Positions 36,090-44,939 of a DNA stretch of 64,000 bases are shown piece by piece (position 1 is the first letter of the stretch; each line of letters starts with the position of its first letter). Where the stretch lies: positions 1 through 64,000 of the forward strand of contig DATKZT010000020.1 of NCBI GenBank assembly GCA_035527845.1, written 5' to 3'. The stretch comes from JAUWKC01 sp035527845. GTDB lineage: Bacteria > Planctomycetota > Phycisphaerae > Sedimentisphaerales > Anaerobacaceae. Below the pieces are notes generated by a model, which made no database searches, was not told where the DNA came from, and saw nothing but the letters and a program-made list of their open reading frames with translations. A program made the translations under genes and the position numbers.

Positions 36090-36590
36090 ATGAATACGCA
36101 AAAAAATGAAAACCTGAAGGCCTTATTTGAGACACTTGTCGGTCCCCGGGAGGCCGAGCAGGCGGCTGACGATATTCGCCGGGCAGACCGAATCCTCAGT
36201 GAGCACCCGGCGCCCGGGCCCAGCGAGGAATTGTTGGCGCAGATAAAGACTCAAGTCCGCAGCACTATCGAGAGAACAGGCAGGAGCATTTTCGGGCCAT
36301 TGCTGCCGAAGATTGCCGCCGTCGCCGCCGTACTTCTCGTCGGGGCTGTTATTTCCCTGCGTTTGTTTGAGAAAGAACCCGCTCCTGTACCCCCAACAAC
36401 CATCCCATGGGAGGTGGATAACCTCGTCGCACAGGATGCGGATCTGGCGGCGTTCTCTGCGGAAATCGAGCAAATCGAATCTGACCTTCTGGCCCTTCAG
36501 CTCGGCGAAAACGGCTCGAACGGACATTTGGACCTTACCGAACTCGAAATAGAACTAATGGAAATCAGTGGTGATTTTTGGAAAGGGTAA
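36090..36590 (+). CDS. Putative anti-sigma-like single-pass membrane protein
   Basis: A 166-residue protein with a cytoplasmic N-terminus of about 75 residues, one membrane helix near 76-92 (IAAVAAVLLVGAVISL), and an acidic C-terminal part with helical EIEQIESDLLALQLGE and LTELEIELMEISGDFW. It lacks the zinc HxxxCxxC motif of many anti-sigma factors, so that role rests on position and topology only. Its stop is 4 bases before the next ATG. Confidence 0.6.
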   Translation: MNTQKNENLKALFETLVGPREAEQAADDIRRADRILSEHPAPGPSEELLAQIKTQVRSTIERTGRSIFGPLLPKIAAVAAVLLVGAVISLRLFEKEPAPVPPTTIPWEVDNLVAQDADLAAFSAEIEQIESDLLALQLGENGSNGHLDLTELEIELMEISGDFWKG

Positions 36591-36594
36591 TGCC

Positions 36595-37503
36595 ATGAAG
36601 AAAAATTGCGTCATTGCCTTGGTTTGGGCGATAGCGGCTGCCGCACTGCTTGCGCTGCCGGCAAACTGCGCGGCTCAAGACGCCCGGGACGAACAGGGGG
36701 AGTTTTGGGGCGACACGGAGCAAGGCGAGCGATGGTCTGAGCCGACCGACGAGATGGTCGAGCGGAGTATGAATCGACTCCGGGAGACCGATCCGGAAAA
36801 GGCCCGGCAACTGGAACAACTTCGTGAGGATGACCCGGAAAGGTTCAAGGCGGAGTTTCGAGAGGTCATGCGAGAGCAGTTCAGACGCAGATACCGAGAG
36901 GGCACGGAAGCCGGGAGTCCGGCCGAAGGTTCTCGCTTTCGAAGTCGAAGGCCCGCCGAGGGCGAGCGTCCCGGCAAGGCAGGCCGAGGGCGTCCATCAA
37001 GACCCTCGCAGGAGAGGCACCGGGAGTTCCTCGAATGGCTTGGCAAGAATTACCCGGAAGAAGCGACGAAACTGGCAAAACTGAGAGAGCAGAAGTCGGA
37101 TGATTACGACGAGAGACTCGGCCTCATGTTGAGAAGGTACCGGCGCGTTTTCGAGGCGGCCAGGGAGCACCCTGAGCTGGCAAAGCTGCTGAAAGAGGAT
37201 CTCGAGCTCAAACGAGAGCGCGACCAGCTCCTGCGAAGGATCCGGCGTGCCAAAGACGAAGCTGTCAGAAAGGACCTGAACGCTCAACTGGAGCAGGTGG
37301 TCAGCAAGAGGTTCGATTTGATCGTGCAGCGAAAGCAGATGGAATACGAACAACTGCTCAAGAGGCTCGAAAACCTTAAGAAGCAGGTCGAAGAAAGCGA
37401 AGCCGAGGTGACCAGGTGGAAGGAGCCCGATTTCAAGAATCAGAGCGTCAAGGCCCGCGTCGATGAGCTCCTCAGCGCCAAGGAAGACTTCAAGTGGGAG
37501 TAG
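36595..37503 (+). CDS. Exported coiled-coil protein
   Basis: A 302-residue protein with a signal peptide (MKKNCVIALVWAIAAAALLA, cleavage near CAAQ) and a long, highly charged helical body rich in Arg, Glu and Lys. The middle (about 95-140) is Arg/Pro/Gly-rich and likely disordered; the rest should form coiled coil, for example KRERDQLLRRIRRAKDEAVR. AAGGG a few bases before the ATG at 36595. Last gene of the sigma-factor operon and followed by a strong terminator. Possibly an envelope-stress effector, by analogy only. Confidence 0.72.
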   Translation: MKKNCVIALVWAIAAAALLALPANCAAQDARDEQGEFWGDTEQGERWSEPTDEMVERSMNRLRETDPEKARQLEQLREDDPERFKAEFREVMREQFRRRYREGTEAGSPAEGSRFRSRRPAEGERPGKAGRGRPSRPSQERHREFLEWLGKNYPEEATKLAKLREQKSDDYDERLGLMLRRYRRVFEAAREHPELAKLLKEDLELKRERDQLLRRIRRAKDEAVRKDLNAQLEQVVSKRFDLIVQRKQMEYEQLLKRLENLKKQVEESEAEVTRWKEPDFKNQSVKARVDELLSAKEDFKWE

Positions 37504-37562
37504 AGAATGGTAAAGGATGACTGAGTCCTTGAGTGTCGGTTTTGTCTGACGAGAACCGTCAG

Positions 37563-37606
37563 AGAAGCGAAGCTTTGTGGATAGTCCGCAAGGCTTCGCT
37601 TCTTTT
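37563..37606 (+). terminator. Strong rho-independent terminator of the sigma operon
   Basis: AGAAGCGAAGC (37563-37573) pairs perfectly with GCTTCGCTTCT (37593-37603); the inner TTGTGGA/TCCGCAA pairs extend the stem, leaving a loop of about 3 bases. It is followed by TTTT. Confidence 0.85.
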
Positions 37607-37628
37607 ACAGAACGGCAGTGGCAATTGA

Positions 37629-37799
37629 AAAGTGATTGTCCGCAATGAGAGACATGCCAGACCGGGGGTTGAGCTTTATAATCTAAGCGAGGACCTTGCC
37701 CAGAAGAACAAACTGGCGGAGGTGCAACCTGAGATGGTAAAGGCGATGCAGGTTAAACCGGAAGCCTGGAAAGAGGAGGTAACTGCCGGAGTAAAATGA
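37629..37799 (+). pseudogene. Sulfatase C-terminal remnant
   Basis: The frame between stops at 37626 and 37797 reads GVELYNLSEDLAQKNKLAEV and continues QPEMVKAM, the characteristic C-terminal tail of arylsulfatases (wELYNL.ED..E..NLA...PE.v..m). No sulfatase core precedes it; the sequence before 37626 belongs to the operon terminator. So it is the last 55 or so residues of a deleted sulfatase gene. Confidence 0.7.
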
Positions 37800-38007
37800 G
37801 CGGCAAGGTAATGCATAAATTTCATCGTCCTGAGCGTCACATAGACCAGTACCGGGTATGCCCGAAATCCCGAACATGATATCCCGGGCGGACAGAGCAG
37901 ATATTGATGAATCCTGGATTAAGAGGCTGTTGAAAATTCTTGGGTGCAGAAACAGGAGATTTCACCGAGTCGGACAAGTTGACGGCTCATTCCATCGGGA
38001 GGAGATC

Positions 38008-38133
38008 ATGTTTAGGAAACTGCTGTGTTTGATAATCTTTACCCGCTTCCTGCGGGACTTTGTAAGAATAAAATTCCTGGGGGTTACACACGACCGCACA
38101 TATTCTAACCTCTTGGAGGAGGCTGCCGTTTAA
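38008..38133 (+). pseudogene. Probable decayed start of a secreted-protein gene
   Basis: ATG at 38008 has an excellent GGGAGGAG 4 bases upstream and opens MFRKLLCLIIFTRFLR, like the signal peptides of planctomycete LamG proteins (M.RKL.YLI.FVLVL), but continues with charged residues and stops after 41 codons. It lies between the sulfatase remnant and the sialidase-like gene, so it may be another piece of a rearranged degradation locus. A real 41-residue protein cannot be excluded. Confidence 0.35.
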
Positions 38134-38177
38134 TAGTCTGCGGCGATCATTTAGTATTTGGTGCGAAAGGAGACGAG

Positions 38178-40157
38178 ATGCACAAAGAGCAGAAAGTTCC
38201 TGTGTCAGAAAAAGTTGGCCGTTCGAAGAGCCGAGAATCAAGGCACGAACGTAGGATAAATAGGTCGGCCTGCCCCATGTTGCTGGTTTTGGTGATTGCT
38301 GCAGCAATGGGTGCTCTCGGCGCTCTGCCGGCAGTAGCTAAAGCTGAGGTTCGATTTGACGGGAAAGAGTGGTTTCTTTCGCAGAAGTCGAAGTTTGTGC
38401 GAGTCACGGACGAGGGGTATCTGGAATGGGCGGCGCCGGGTGCACAACAACAACTCATCGTGCGATTGCCGGAGATGCAGCTCGGCGAGATCGGCGACAT
38501 TGCCGAAGTACGGTACCTGTATAAGGCAGATGGTCCGGCAACAGCAGCCGGGAACCTGAAGCAGCAAACCCAGGCGGGTAATCCTCACCCGATTTCCGAT
38601 ACAGGCAACTTTCGCATCGGCCTGTTCGATTCCAACGGAAAAGGCTATATCAAAGATGACGGATACGGCCGCGAGAATGACGTATGGAATGGGTATCTCG
38701 GATACTATGCCGACGTTTCCCCCCACGTCGCCGAGGATGCAAAACGCCTGACCGCCGACGGCAAGCTGATCCTGCCCGGCAAGATAGTCAAGCGAACGTC
38801 CCCCGATAGTCCAACCCTGCTGGATGAGGCCGCCGGTCGCCAGGTTGATCGCGGCATAGGCGGCTTTGACGCGCCGCTCGGGCGGTTCGTGCCGATGTTT
38901 TTGAAGCTCAAACGCACAGGCCCGAACACAGTACATGTTTCTGTCACAGTAGATAATGTTACTTACCTCTGGATCGAGGAAGATGCCTCCATTCGGCCCG
39001 GCAAGATTGATGTGTTCAGCATTGGTTTTCCAGGGCAGTCGCCATATACAAAGGTGACACTGGCACCGCTCTCGGCTGCGAAGTCGCTGCTGAAGAAGCC
39101 GCTGAGACCGACCTCTATGAAGCACGTCGACGTTTATAAGGAACCGGGGCGGTTCGGAGGCTGGCCCGCTGGCTACAGCGCCAACCAATGGATTTGGGGC
39201 AACGAAATCATGGTCGCCTTTCGACGTGGCTACTACAAATTCAGCCCGACAACCCACAATGTCGACTGGAGCAGGCCCAGTCGAACATGGCAGGCCCGAA
39301 GCCTCGATGGCGGCGAAACCTGGACCCTCGAGCAGCCGGCCAGGACTTCCGGCAGGCAGGACTGGCCCGACCCGAGCAACGGCGGGGTCGATTTCACGCA
39401 TCCTGACTTCGCCATGAGGGTGGGCGGGCGCTTTTCCATCTCGTACGACCGCGGAAGGACCTGGCAGGGACACTATCGATTTACGGGCATCGACCTTGGA
39501 ATGACCTCGCGCCATGATTACATGGTCGAGGACCAGAAGCAGTGCCTGTTCTTCCTCTCGGCCGCACAGCCCGAGGTGAGCGGCTCCAACCACAACGACC
39601 GCGCTTTCATGGCGCGGACGATGGACGGCGGCAAAACCTTTGAGTTCGTCTCCTGGCTGACGGATGAGCAGTCCATCAGAACGCGATCCGTTATGCCCTC
39701 GGCAGTGCGGACATCACCTTCGCGGCTGGTTGCCGCCACACGCCGCAAGCTAAGAAACAACGATACCAGGAGGAACTCGAACTGGATTGAGGCATCCGTC
39801 TCTACAGATAATGGAGCATCCTGGCAGTACCTTAGCAAGGTGTCGGACACCGACCGCGGCGAAGAAAACGGGAGTCCACCGGCAATGGTGCGACTTCGCG
39901 ATGGGCGTCTGGCGGTCGCGTACGGCTATAGGAGTTGGCCCCTGGGCATAAGGGCCCGGATCAGTGAGGACGATGGTAAAACGTGGAGCGATGAAATCGT
40001 GCTCCGTGACGATGGGCATATATGGGATTTGGGCTACCCGCGCATGATGCAAAGGCCGGACGGCAAACTGGTAACCATATACTACCATAACACGCGCGAA
40101 CACCCCGAACCACACATCGTGGCGACAATCTGGGATCCCAATACAGTGACGCGGTAG
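38178..40157 (+). CDS. BNR/Asp-box sialidase-like exported protein
   Basis: A 659-residue protein with an N-terminal hydrophobic signal after an unusually long charged leader (membrane-like MLLVLVIAAAMGALGALP near 34-51), a beta-sandwich-like region (about 60-300) and a six-bladed propeller with Asp-boxes: SLDGGETWTLE, TMDGGKTFEF, STDNGASWQY and SEDDGKTWSDE. GGAG 6 bases before the ATG at 38178 supports the start. Glycosidase family 33 is the nearest concept, but the catalytic Arg triad cannot be confirmed by eye, so another exo-hydrolase or carbohydrate-binding role is possible. No sialic acid catabolic genes are nearby. Confidence 0.75.
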   Translation: MHKEQKVPVSEKVGRSKSRESRHERRINRSACPMLLVLVIAAAMGALGALPAVAKAEVRFDGKEWFLSQKSKFVRVTDEGYLEWAAPGAQQQLIVRLPEMQLGEIGDIAEVRYLYKADGPATAAGNLKQQTQAGNPHPISDTGNFRIGLFDSNGKGYIKDDGYGRENDVWNGYLGYYADVSPHVAEDAKRLTADGKLILPGKIVKRTSPDSPTLLDEAAGRQVDRGIGGFDAPLGRFVPMFLKLKRTGPNTVHVSVTVDNVTYLWIEEDASIRPGKIDVFSIGFPGQSPYTKVTLAPLSAAKSLLKKPLRPTSMKHVDVYKEPGRFGGWPAGYSANQWIWGNEIMVAFRRGYYKFSPTTHNVDWSRPSRTWQARSLDGGETWTLEQPARTSGRQDWPDPSNGGVDFTHPDFAMRVGGRFSISYDRGRTWQGHYRFTGIDLGMTSRHDYMVEDQKQCLFFLSAAQPEVSGSNHNDRAFMARTMDGGKTFEFVSWLTDEQSIRTRSVMPSAVRTSPSRLVAATRRKLRNNDTRRNSNWIEASVSTDNGASWQYLSKVSDTDRGEENGSPPAMVRLRDGRLAVAYGYRSWPLGIRARISEDDGKTWSDEIVLRDDGHIWDLGYPRMMQRPDGKLVTIYYHNTREHPEPHIVATIWDPNTVTR

Positions 40158-40446
40158 TTTCCAGGTTTTCATCCGTATCTGGGAAAATGCGATTAATACA
40201 AACATCCGGATATAGCATAAGTAAGGGCTGAACATGCTAAGTAGAACTTAAAACCTGCGCTCGCTATTGTGATTCTATCGTCGATGTTTTTTGTGCAGGA
40301 CCGTTAAGTGTAGAGCCGCTTCCCAGGAGGTCTGGCTGGATGGCATGCCAACATCAGCCCCCGTCTTCTTCTACAGATGGTAATCGAACATTGAAACCGA
40401 AAATATCTTCAGTAACCAATCGGATTTTCCGGAGTAGTGACCATGC

Positions 40447-41424
40447 CTATGCACCGGCGGTGAAGAGGCATGTGAGGTATGCGGCGTAAACGGCAAGCAG
40501 GAGTGCGCCGCTGAGTCGGCTGATACGTCTTCTTGCCAATATGGGGATGGCGGCGAACGTCAGGCTGACGACAATCATAATCCAATAGTCGCTGCCCGCG
40601 AGTCTTTTGCTTATCTGGAAGGGTCGGATGGCGCCGGCGGCGCCGGTAACGAGCAGGGTGTTGAATATGTTTGAACCGACGAGGTTGCCGATGGAGATAT
40701 CGTATTCGGCCCTGATCGCCGCGACGAGTGAGGTTGCCAGCTCCGGCAGGGACGTGCCTACGGCGATGATGGTCAGGCCTATGACGGCCTCGCTGAGGCC
40801 GATCTTGCGTCCGATGAAGACGGCGCCGGCGACACTCATTTTCGCGCCGACGGCAAGACCGGCCAAACCGACGGCAATAAGGATAATGTCGAGCCTTAGC
40901 GGGCGGGGCTTTTCGATTTTGCTGACCTCGTGCTGTATAAGAGCGGCCCGGGGCGCCGCTGGTGGTTCTTTTCGTGCCATGTAGGCCGTCAGGGCAAGCA
41001 GCACAATAAAGATTGCCAGAAGCAGCACCGCTTCGGGGCTTGACAGGCTAAGATTGTAAAACACGGGCCAGAGCAGCAGCGCCGTCGCCAACATCACCGG
41101 TATCTCCCGGCGGAGGACGCGCAATTGCACGATGATGGGCCGGATGAGGGCCGCCAGGCCGCCAACCAGAGCGAGATTGGCAATGTTGGAGCCGTAAACA
41201 TTGCCGAGGGCTATGTCGCCACCATCGGGCTGAAAAACCGCTGCGATGCTGGCGGCCACCTCCGGCGCGGAGGTACCCATGGCAACGATTGTCAGACCGA
41301 TGACCAGGGAACTTATGCCCAGCCGTCGCGCTAGGCCCACGGCGCCGGCCACAAGCAAATCAGCGGCCTTCCACAGAATCAGCAGGCCGCCGGCCAAAAG
41401 GATAACAGCCCATATTGTATTCAT
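40447..41424 (-). CDS. Na+/Ca2+ exchanger of the CaCA family (YrbG-like)
   Basis: A 325-residue inner-membrane antiporter. Two inverted alpha-repeats carry the ion-binding motifs: IVAMGTSAPEVAASI with GNVYGSNIANL, and IIAVGTSLPELATSL with GNLVGSNIFNTL. About ten membrane helices; length normal for bacterial members. Start at 41424 chosen as the family-like MNTIWAVILLAGG; ATG 41436 is four codons upstream. It converges with the sialidase-like gene. Confidence 0.93.
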   Translation of the reverse strand: MNTIWAVILLAGGLLILWKAADLLVAGAVGLARRLGISSLVIGLTIVAMGTSAPEVAASIAAVFQPDGGDIALGNVYGSNIANLALVGGLAALIRPIIVQLRVLRREIPVMLATALLLWPVFYNLSLSSPEAVLLLAIFIVLLALTAYMARKEPPAAPRAALIQHEVSKIEKPRPLRLDIILIAVGLAGLAVGAKMSVAGAVFIGRKIGLSEAVIGLTIIAVGTSLPELATSLVAAIRAEYDISIGNLVGSNIFNTLLVTGAAGAIRPFQISKRLAGSDYWIMIVVSLTFAAIPILARRRISRLSGALLLAVYAAYLTCLFTAGA

Positions 41425-41589
41425 TTCAAAACCCACAGGGCAGCGAGGCCTCTTTACGTTTGCAGGTCAGGACGGCATCAAGCAGCCGTCCTGATAACTT
41501 TCTCAGTGGGCAAGAGTATCTGAAATGCCATCTCACAACAAGAACAAATTACAATTGGAGGCTCAGCCCCGGTATCAAAGAAGGAATAC

Positions 41590-41680
41590 CAAATGGCAGG
41601 TGAGATTGGGAACGGCCGTTAGCTCGGGATTGGTTCGCTGCGCTCGCAATGACAATGAGCATCTAACGAGCACCTGCGGA
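41590..41680. repeat. Dispersed-repeat-like intergenic sequence
   Basis: TTGGTTCGCTGCGCTCGCAA followed by TGACA (about 41632-41656) resembles a common interspersed intergenic motif seen in many bacterial genomes. It lies in the 290-base gap between the exchanger and the oxidoreductase. No second copy was found in the window. Confidence 0.3.
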
Positions 41681-41714
41681 GGGGCAGAACGCCAATTTCG
41701 GCAGGGGGGGTGGC

Positions 41715-43076
41715 TCAGACTTCTTCCGGCACGACGAAGGGGCTGCGGTAATCGCGGGTGAGCATTTTGTTGGCTTGTTCATCTGCGATGTATCTCTGGG
41801 TTTCGGGGTCGAAATTCAAGGTGCGCCCCAGTCGATAAGAGGTGTTAGCCAGATGGACCAGCGCGCAACTGTAGTGACCTTCTTCTGCGCTGCCTCTTAT
41901 TATGGCCGGGTCATTTGCCCGAATTGCATCGATAAAGTTCTGGTAGTGCAGCATATTCGCGTTTTTTTCCTCTTTGCCGGAGGGGCCGGGCTCGCGCTTT
42001 CTGCCCATATAGGTTTTCCACTGGCCCCCGCACATGACCATATATCCTTCGGAGCCGTAGAAGATATTGCCGATATTGTTTTGAGGAGGCTCTCCGCAGC
42101 CGCCCTCATAATTGGTTATCCAGTGTCGAACCTCGAACTGCAGGATTTTTTTCTTATCTCCGCGGCCGTCATGGCTGGGAAATTCGAAGAGGGCGATCTG
42201 GGTATTGGCGGTTTCCTGGTCGTCATCGAACATGAAATGTCCACCGATGGATGTCACTTTGGTCGGCAGCCTCACGCCGAGACCCCAGCGTGCCTTGTCT
42301 ATCTCGTGGGCGCCTTGGTTGCCGAGATCGCCGTTGCCGTAGTCCCAGTGCCAGTGCCAGTTGTAGTGAAAGCGATTCTTGGAGAACGGTCGTTTGGGGG
42401 CCGGCCCGAGCCAGAGGTCATAATGCACGCCCGGTGGAACGGGCTGGTCGGGTGTGCGTTCGATGGTTTTTCGCCACTTATAGCAGATACCCTTGGCCAT
42501 ATAGACTTCGCCCAGGCCCCCGTTACGCAGGAAGTCGACTGCCTGCTGATAAGCCTGGGAGCTTCGGCTCTCGGTGCCGTGATGTACGATGCGCTTATAC
42601 TTGCGGGCGGCCTCAATGAGCTTTTGACCTTCGAAGATATTGTGGGTAAGTGGTTTTTCGATATGTGCGTGCTTGCCGGCCTGGCAGGCCCAGACGCCTG
42701 CCAGCGAATGCCAGTGGTTGGGGGTAGCCACGCTGATCGCGTCAATGTCCTTGTCTTCCAGCAGCTTTCTTATGTCAACATACGTTTTTGGGAGGGGTTT
42801 GTCATTTTCTTCAAACCACTTGAGGCGTTCGGGGAAGAGGTTTTCATCGACATCACATATTGCCGCCACCTGCACGTTCGCCAAAGACGGGTAGCTTTTA
42901 ATATGGCTTTGGTAGCCATGTCCCCGGATGCCCACGATTGCCACGCGGACCCGGTCATTGGCGCCGGCCCAGCTTTGCCTGGTTCCCCACAAACTAAGTC
43001 CCGCAGGCAGACCCACGGCCGATTTGGCGGAGCGTTTCATAAAACTTCTTCGTGACATTCTTGTTTTAGGGTCCAT
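41715..43076 (-). CDS. Tat-exported Gfo/Idh/MocA family oxidoreductase
   Basis: A 453-residue NAD(P)-dependent sugar dehydrogenase-type protein. It opens with a twin-arginine signal (SRRSFMKRSAKSAVGL), followed by the Rossmann fold (RVRVAIVGIRGHGYQ), VAAICDVDE, and the conserved ATPNHWHSLAGVWACQAGKH and HIEKPLTHN with the catalytic-region Lys. This secreted subgroup is very common in Planctomycetota and often sits near sulfatases and glycosidases. AGGAAGGA before the ATG at 43076 sets the start. The substrate is unknown. It lies upstream of no obvious partner. Confidence 0.9.
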   Translation of the reverse strand: MDPKTRMSRRSFMKRSAKSAVGLPAGLSLWGTRQSWAGANDRVRVAIVGIRGHGYQSHIKSYPSLANVQVAAICDVDENLFPERLKWFEENDKPLPKTYVDIRKLLEDKDIDAISVATPNHWHSLAGVWACQAGKHAHIEKPLTHNIFEGQKLIEAARKYKRIVHHGTESRSSQAYQQAVDFLRNGGLGEVYMAKGICYKWRKTIERTPDQPVPPGVHYDLWLGPAPKRPFSKNRFHYNWHWHWDYGNGDLGNQGAHEIDKARWGLGVRLPTKVTSIGGHFMFDDDQETANTQIALFEFPSHDGRGDKKKILQFEVRHWITNYEGGCGEPPQNNIGNIFYGSEGYMVMCGGQWKTYMGRKREPGPSGKEEKNANMLHYQNFIDAIRANDPAIIRGSAEEGHYSCALVHLANTSYRLGRTLNFDPETQRYIADEQANKMLTRDYRSPFVVPEEV

Positions 43077-43190
43077 GACTATTCCTTCCTGAGCAAATGA
43101 CTGTGATTGTTTTGCATTCACAGTCGTTAGTCTATGGGATTCTGTGCAGTCGGTCAATGTGCACTTTGGGGCAAGGCGGAGGTTTGGAGG

Positions 43191-44435
43191 CTACACTTTT
43201 GCTACAACGAGGCAGGCGTTGTGGCCACCGAAGCCGAAGGAGTTGCTGATTGCAACGTTGACGTTAGCGGGTCGAGGTTTCCACGGGACGTAATCGATGC
43301 TCGGGTCGCACTTTTCGTCTGGATTGTCGAGGTTGATGGTAGGTGGTACGAGGGATTCGTTGATGGACTTGACGCAGACAATTAGCTCGACGGCGCCGCT
43401 GGCGCCGAGGAGATGGCCAAGTGAGCTTTTGGTTGAACTGACCAGCAGCTTGTAGGCGTGCCGGCCGAAAACGCTCCTGATAGCCATGCTCTCGGCAACA
43501 TCATTTAGTTCGGTTCCTGTGCCGTGGGCGTTGATATAGTCGACGTTTTCGGGCCGGATGCCGGCGTCGGCCAGCGCCAGCTTAATGGTCATTGCGGCGC
43601 CTTCTCCGTTGGGCAGGGGGGCCGTAATGTGATAACCGTCGTCGGTGGCGCCGTAGCCAAGCAGCTCAGCGTATATCCTAGCGCCGCGTTTCTTGGCGTG
43701 TTCGTAATCTTCGAGGACGATGATGCCGGCGCCTTCGCTTAGTACGAATCCGTCGCGGTCCTTGTCGAAGGGTCTGGAAGCGGCATGGGGGTTGTCGTTT
43801 CGTGTGCTGAGGGACCTTGCAGCGCAGAAGGAGGCGAGTCCGATTGGAGTGACGGCGGCTTCGGAGCCTCCGGTAATCATGACGTCGCTTCGGCCGGCCA
43901 GTATATTGCAGTATGCTTCGCCAATGGCGTGGCTGCCTGAGGCGCAGGCGCTGACGACACAGATGTTGGGGCCCTTTAGGCCATAACGGATGGCGATATT
44001 TCCGGCGGCGGCGTTGCCCATCAGCTTTGGAACGGTAAAGGGCGAGACCTGACGGGGGCCTTTGTTGAGGAGCCTTATGTGCTGCTCTTCAATTTCCTTT
44101 ATGCCTCCGATGCCGGTCCCGACGATGACGCCGGTGCGAAAGGGGTCTTCGTTTGTGAAATCAAGGGCGCAGTCGGCCACGGCCTGGGCGGCGGCGACGG
44201 CGGCCAGTTGCGTAAAGCGGTCCATTCTCTTGCTTTCGCGGTGGTCAATATATTTGGTGGGGTCGAAGTTTTTTATCTCGCCGCCGAATCTTACGGGGTA
44301 TATGGAGGCGTCAAAGTTCTCGATGGGAGAGACGCCGCTCTTCCCCGCGCAGAGCGCGGAGAAGAGCCCCTCAACTGATTCGGCCAAGGCGGTGATGCAG
44401 CCCAAGCCTGTTATAACTACTCGCCTTTCAGTCAT
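43191..44435 (-). CDS. fabF: 3-oxoacyl-ACP synthase II (KAS II)
   Basis: A 414-residue condensing enzyme elongating acyl-ACP with malonyl-ACP. Catalytic Cys164 in VVSACASGSHAIG, with the two histidine motifs INAHGTGTELND and KSSLGHLLGASGAVE. GFGGHNACLV near the end is typical. Last gene of the fatty-acid operon, 15 bases after acpP. Confidence 0.96.
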   Translation of the reverse strand: MTERRVVITGLGCITALAESVEGLFSALCAGKSGVSPIENFDASIYPVRFGGEIKNFDPTKYIDHRESKRMDRFTQLAAVAAAQAVADCALDFTNEDPFRTGVIVGTGIGGIKEIEEQHIRLLNKGPRQVSPFTVPKLMGNAAAGNIAIRYGLKGPNICVVSACASGSHAIGEAYCNILAGRSDVMITGGSEAAVTPIGLASFCAARSLSTRNDNPHAASRPFDKDRDGFVLSEGAGIIVLEDYEHAKKRGARIYAELLGYGATDDGYHITAPLPNGEGAAMTIKLALADAGIRPENVDYINAHGTGTELNDVAESMAIRSVFGRHAYKLLVSSTKSSLGHLLGASGAVELIVCVKSINESLVPPTINLDNPDEKCDPSIDYVPWKPRPANVNVAISNSFGFGGHNACLVVAKV

Positions 44436-44450
44436 GATGTGATATATTCG

Positions 44451-44723
44451 CTACTCTTGTTTCTTGGCGTGCATGGCGTTGACAATGTAGTCGATGGCGG
44501 CCCCGACGGTCTGGATCTTTTCGGCCTCCTCATCGGGAATGCTCATATCAAACTCGTCTTCGAACTCCATGACCAGCTCGACGGTATCCAAAGAGTCGGC
44601 GTTTAAGTCATTGATGAAAGATGTTTCCCGAGTTATTTCGGACTTGTCCACGCCCATCTGCTCACTGATTATTTCGATTACCTTGTTTTCAACTTCCTGA
44701 ACATCCACGTCGTCCGCGCTCAC
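44451..44723 (-). CDS. acpP: Acyl carrier protein
   Basis: A 90-residue acidic carrier protein. I start at the GTG at 44723: AAGGAGG lies 8 bases upstream, and that same sequence would be coding in an alternative GTG start at 44741. Phosphopantetheine attaches to Ser44 in NADSLDTVELVMEFE. About 13 residues longer at the N-terminus than Escherichia coli AcpP. It has its own promoter-like pair and a 216-base leader gap from fabG. Confidence 0.96.
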   Translation of the reverse strand: MSADDVDVQEVENKVIEIISEQMGVDKSEITRETSFINDLNADSLDTVELVMEFEDEFDMSIPDEEAEKIQTVGAAIDYIVNAMHAKKQE

Positions 44724-44826
44724 TTGTAATTCCTCCTTCACAATAGAAGTTTAATATGCAATCCGACAAACAGGTTTCTGTCCCGGCAACTGATAGCAGC
44801 AATGTTGTCAACTGTTTTGGGCAGGT

Positions 44827-44855
44827 AATATACCCTCTAAAGCAGCGGTTCACAA
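44827..44855 (-). promoter_or_regulatory. Internal promoter for acpP-fabF
   Basis: On the minus strand TTGTGA (44855-44850), 17-base spacer, TATATT (44832-44827), about 100 bases before the acpP start, in the gap after fabG. Confidence 0.55.
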
Positions 44856-44939
44856 ATGTTTTTTTATTTTTTTTGCTTATCAGCAACATATCATCCGGAT
44901 GTTGGGTCTATCAGGCCCGCAGGGGCCAAAAAGGCGTTT

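Noticed and set aside
38178..40157. Sialic acid utilisation cluster
   Set aside because: Only the Asp-box protein is present; there are no nanA, nanE, nanK or transporter genes around it.
41775..43055. Long open frame antisense to the Gfo/Idh/MocA gene
   Set aside because: It mirrors codon bias of a GC-rich gene; the sense protein has full family motifs and a ribosome binding site. The antisense product has no recognisable domain.
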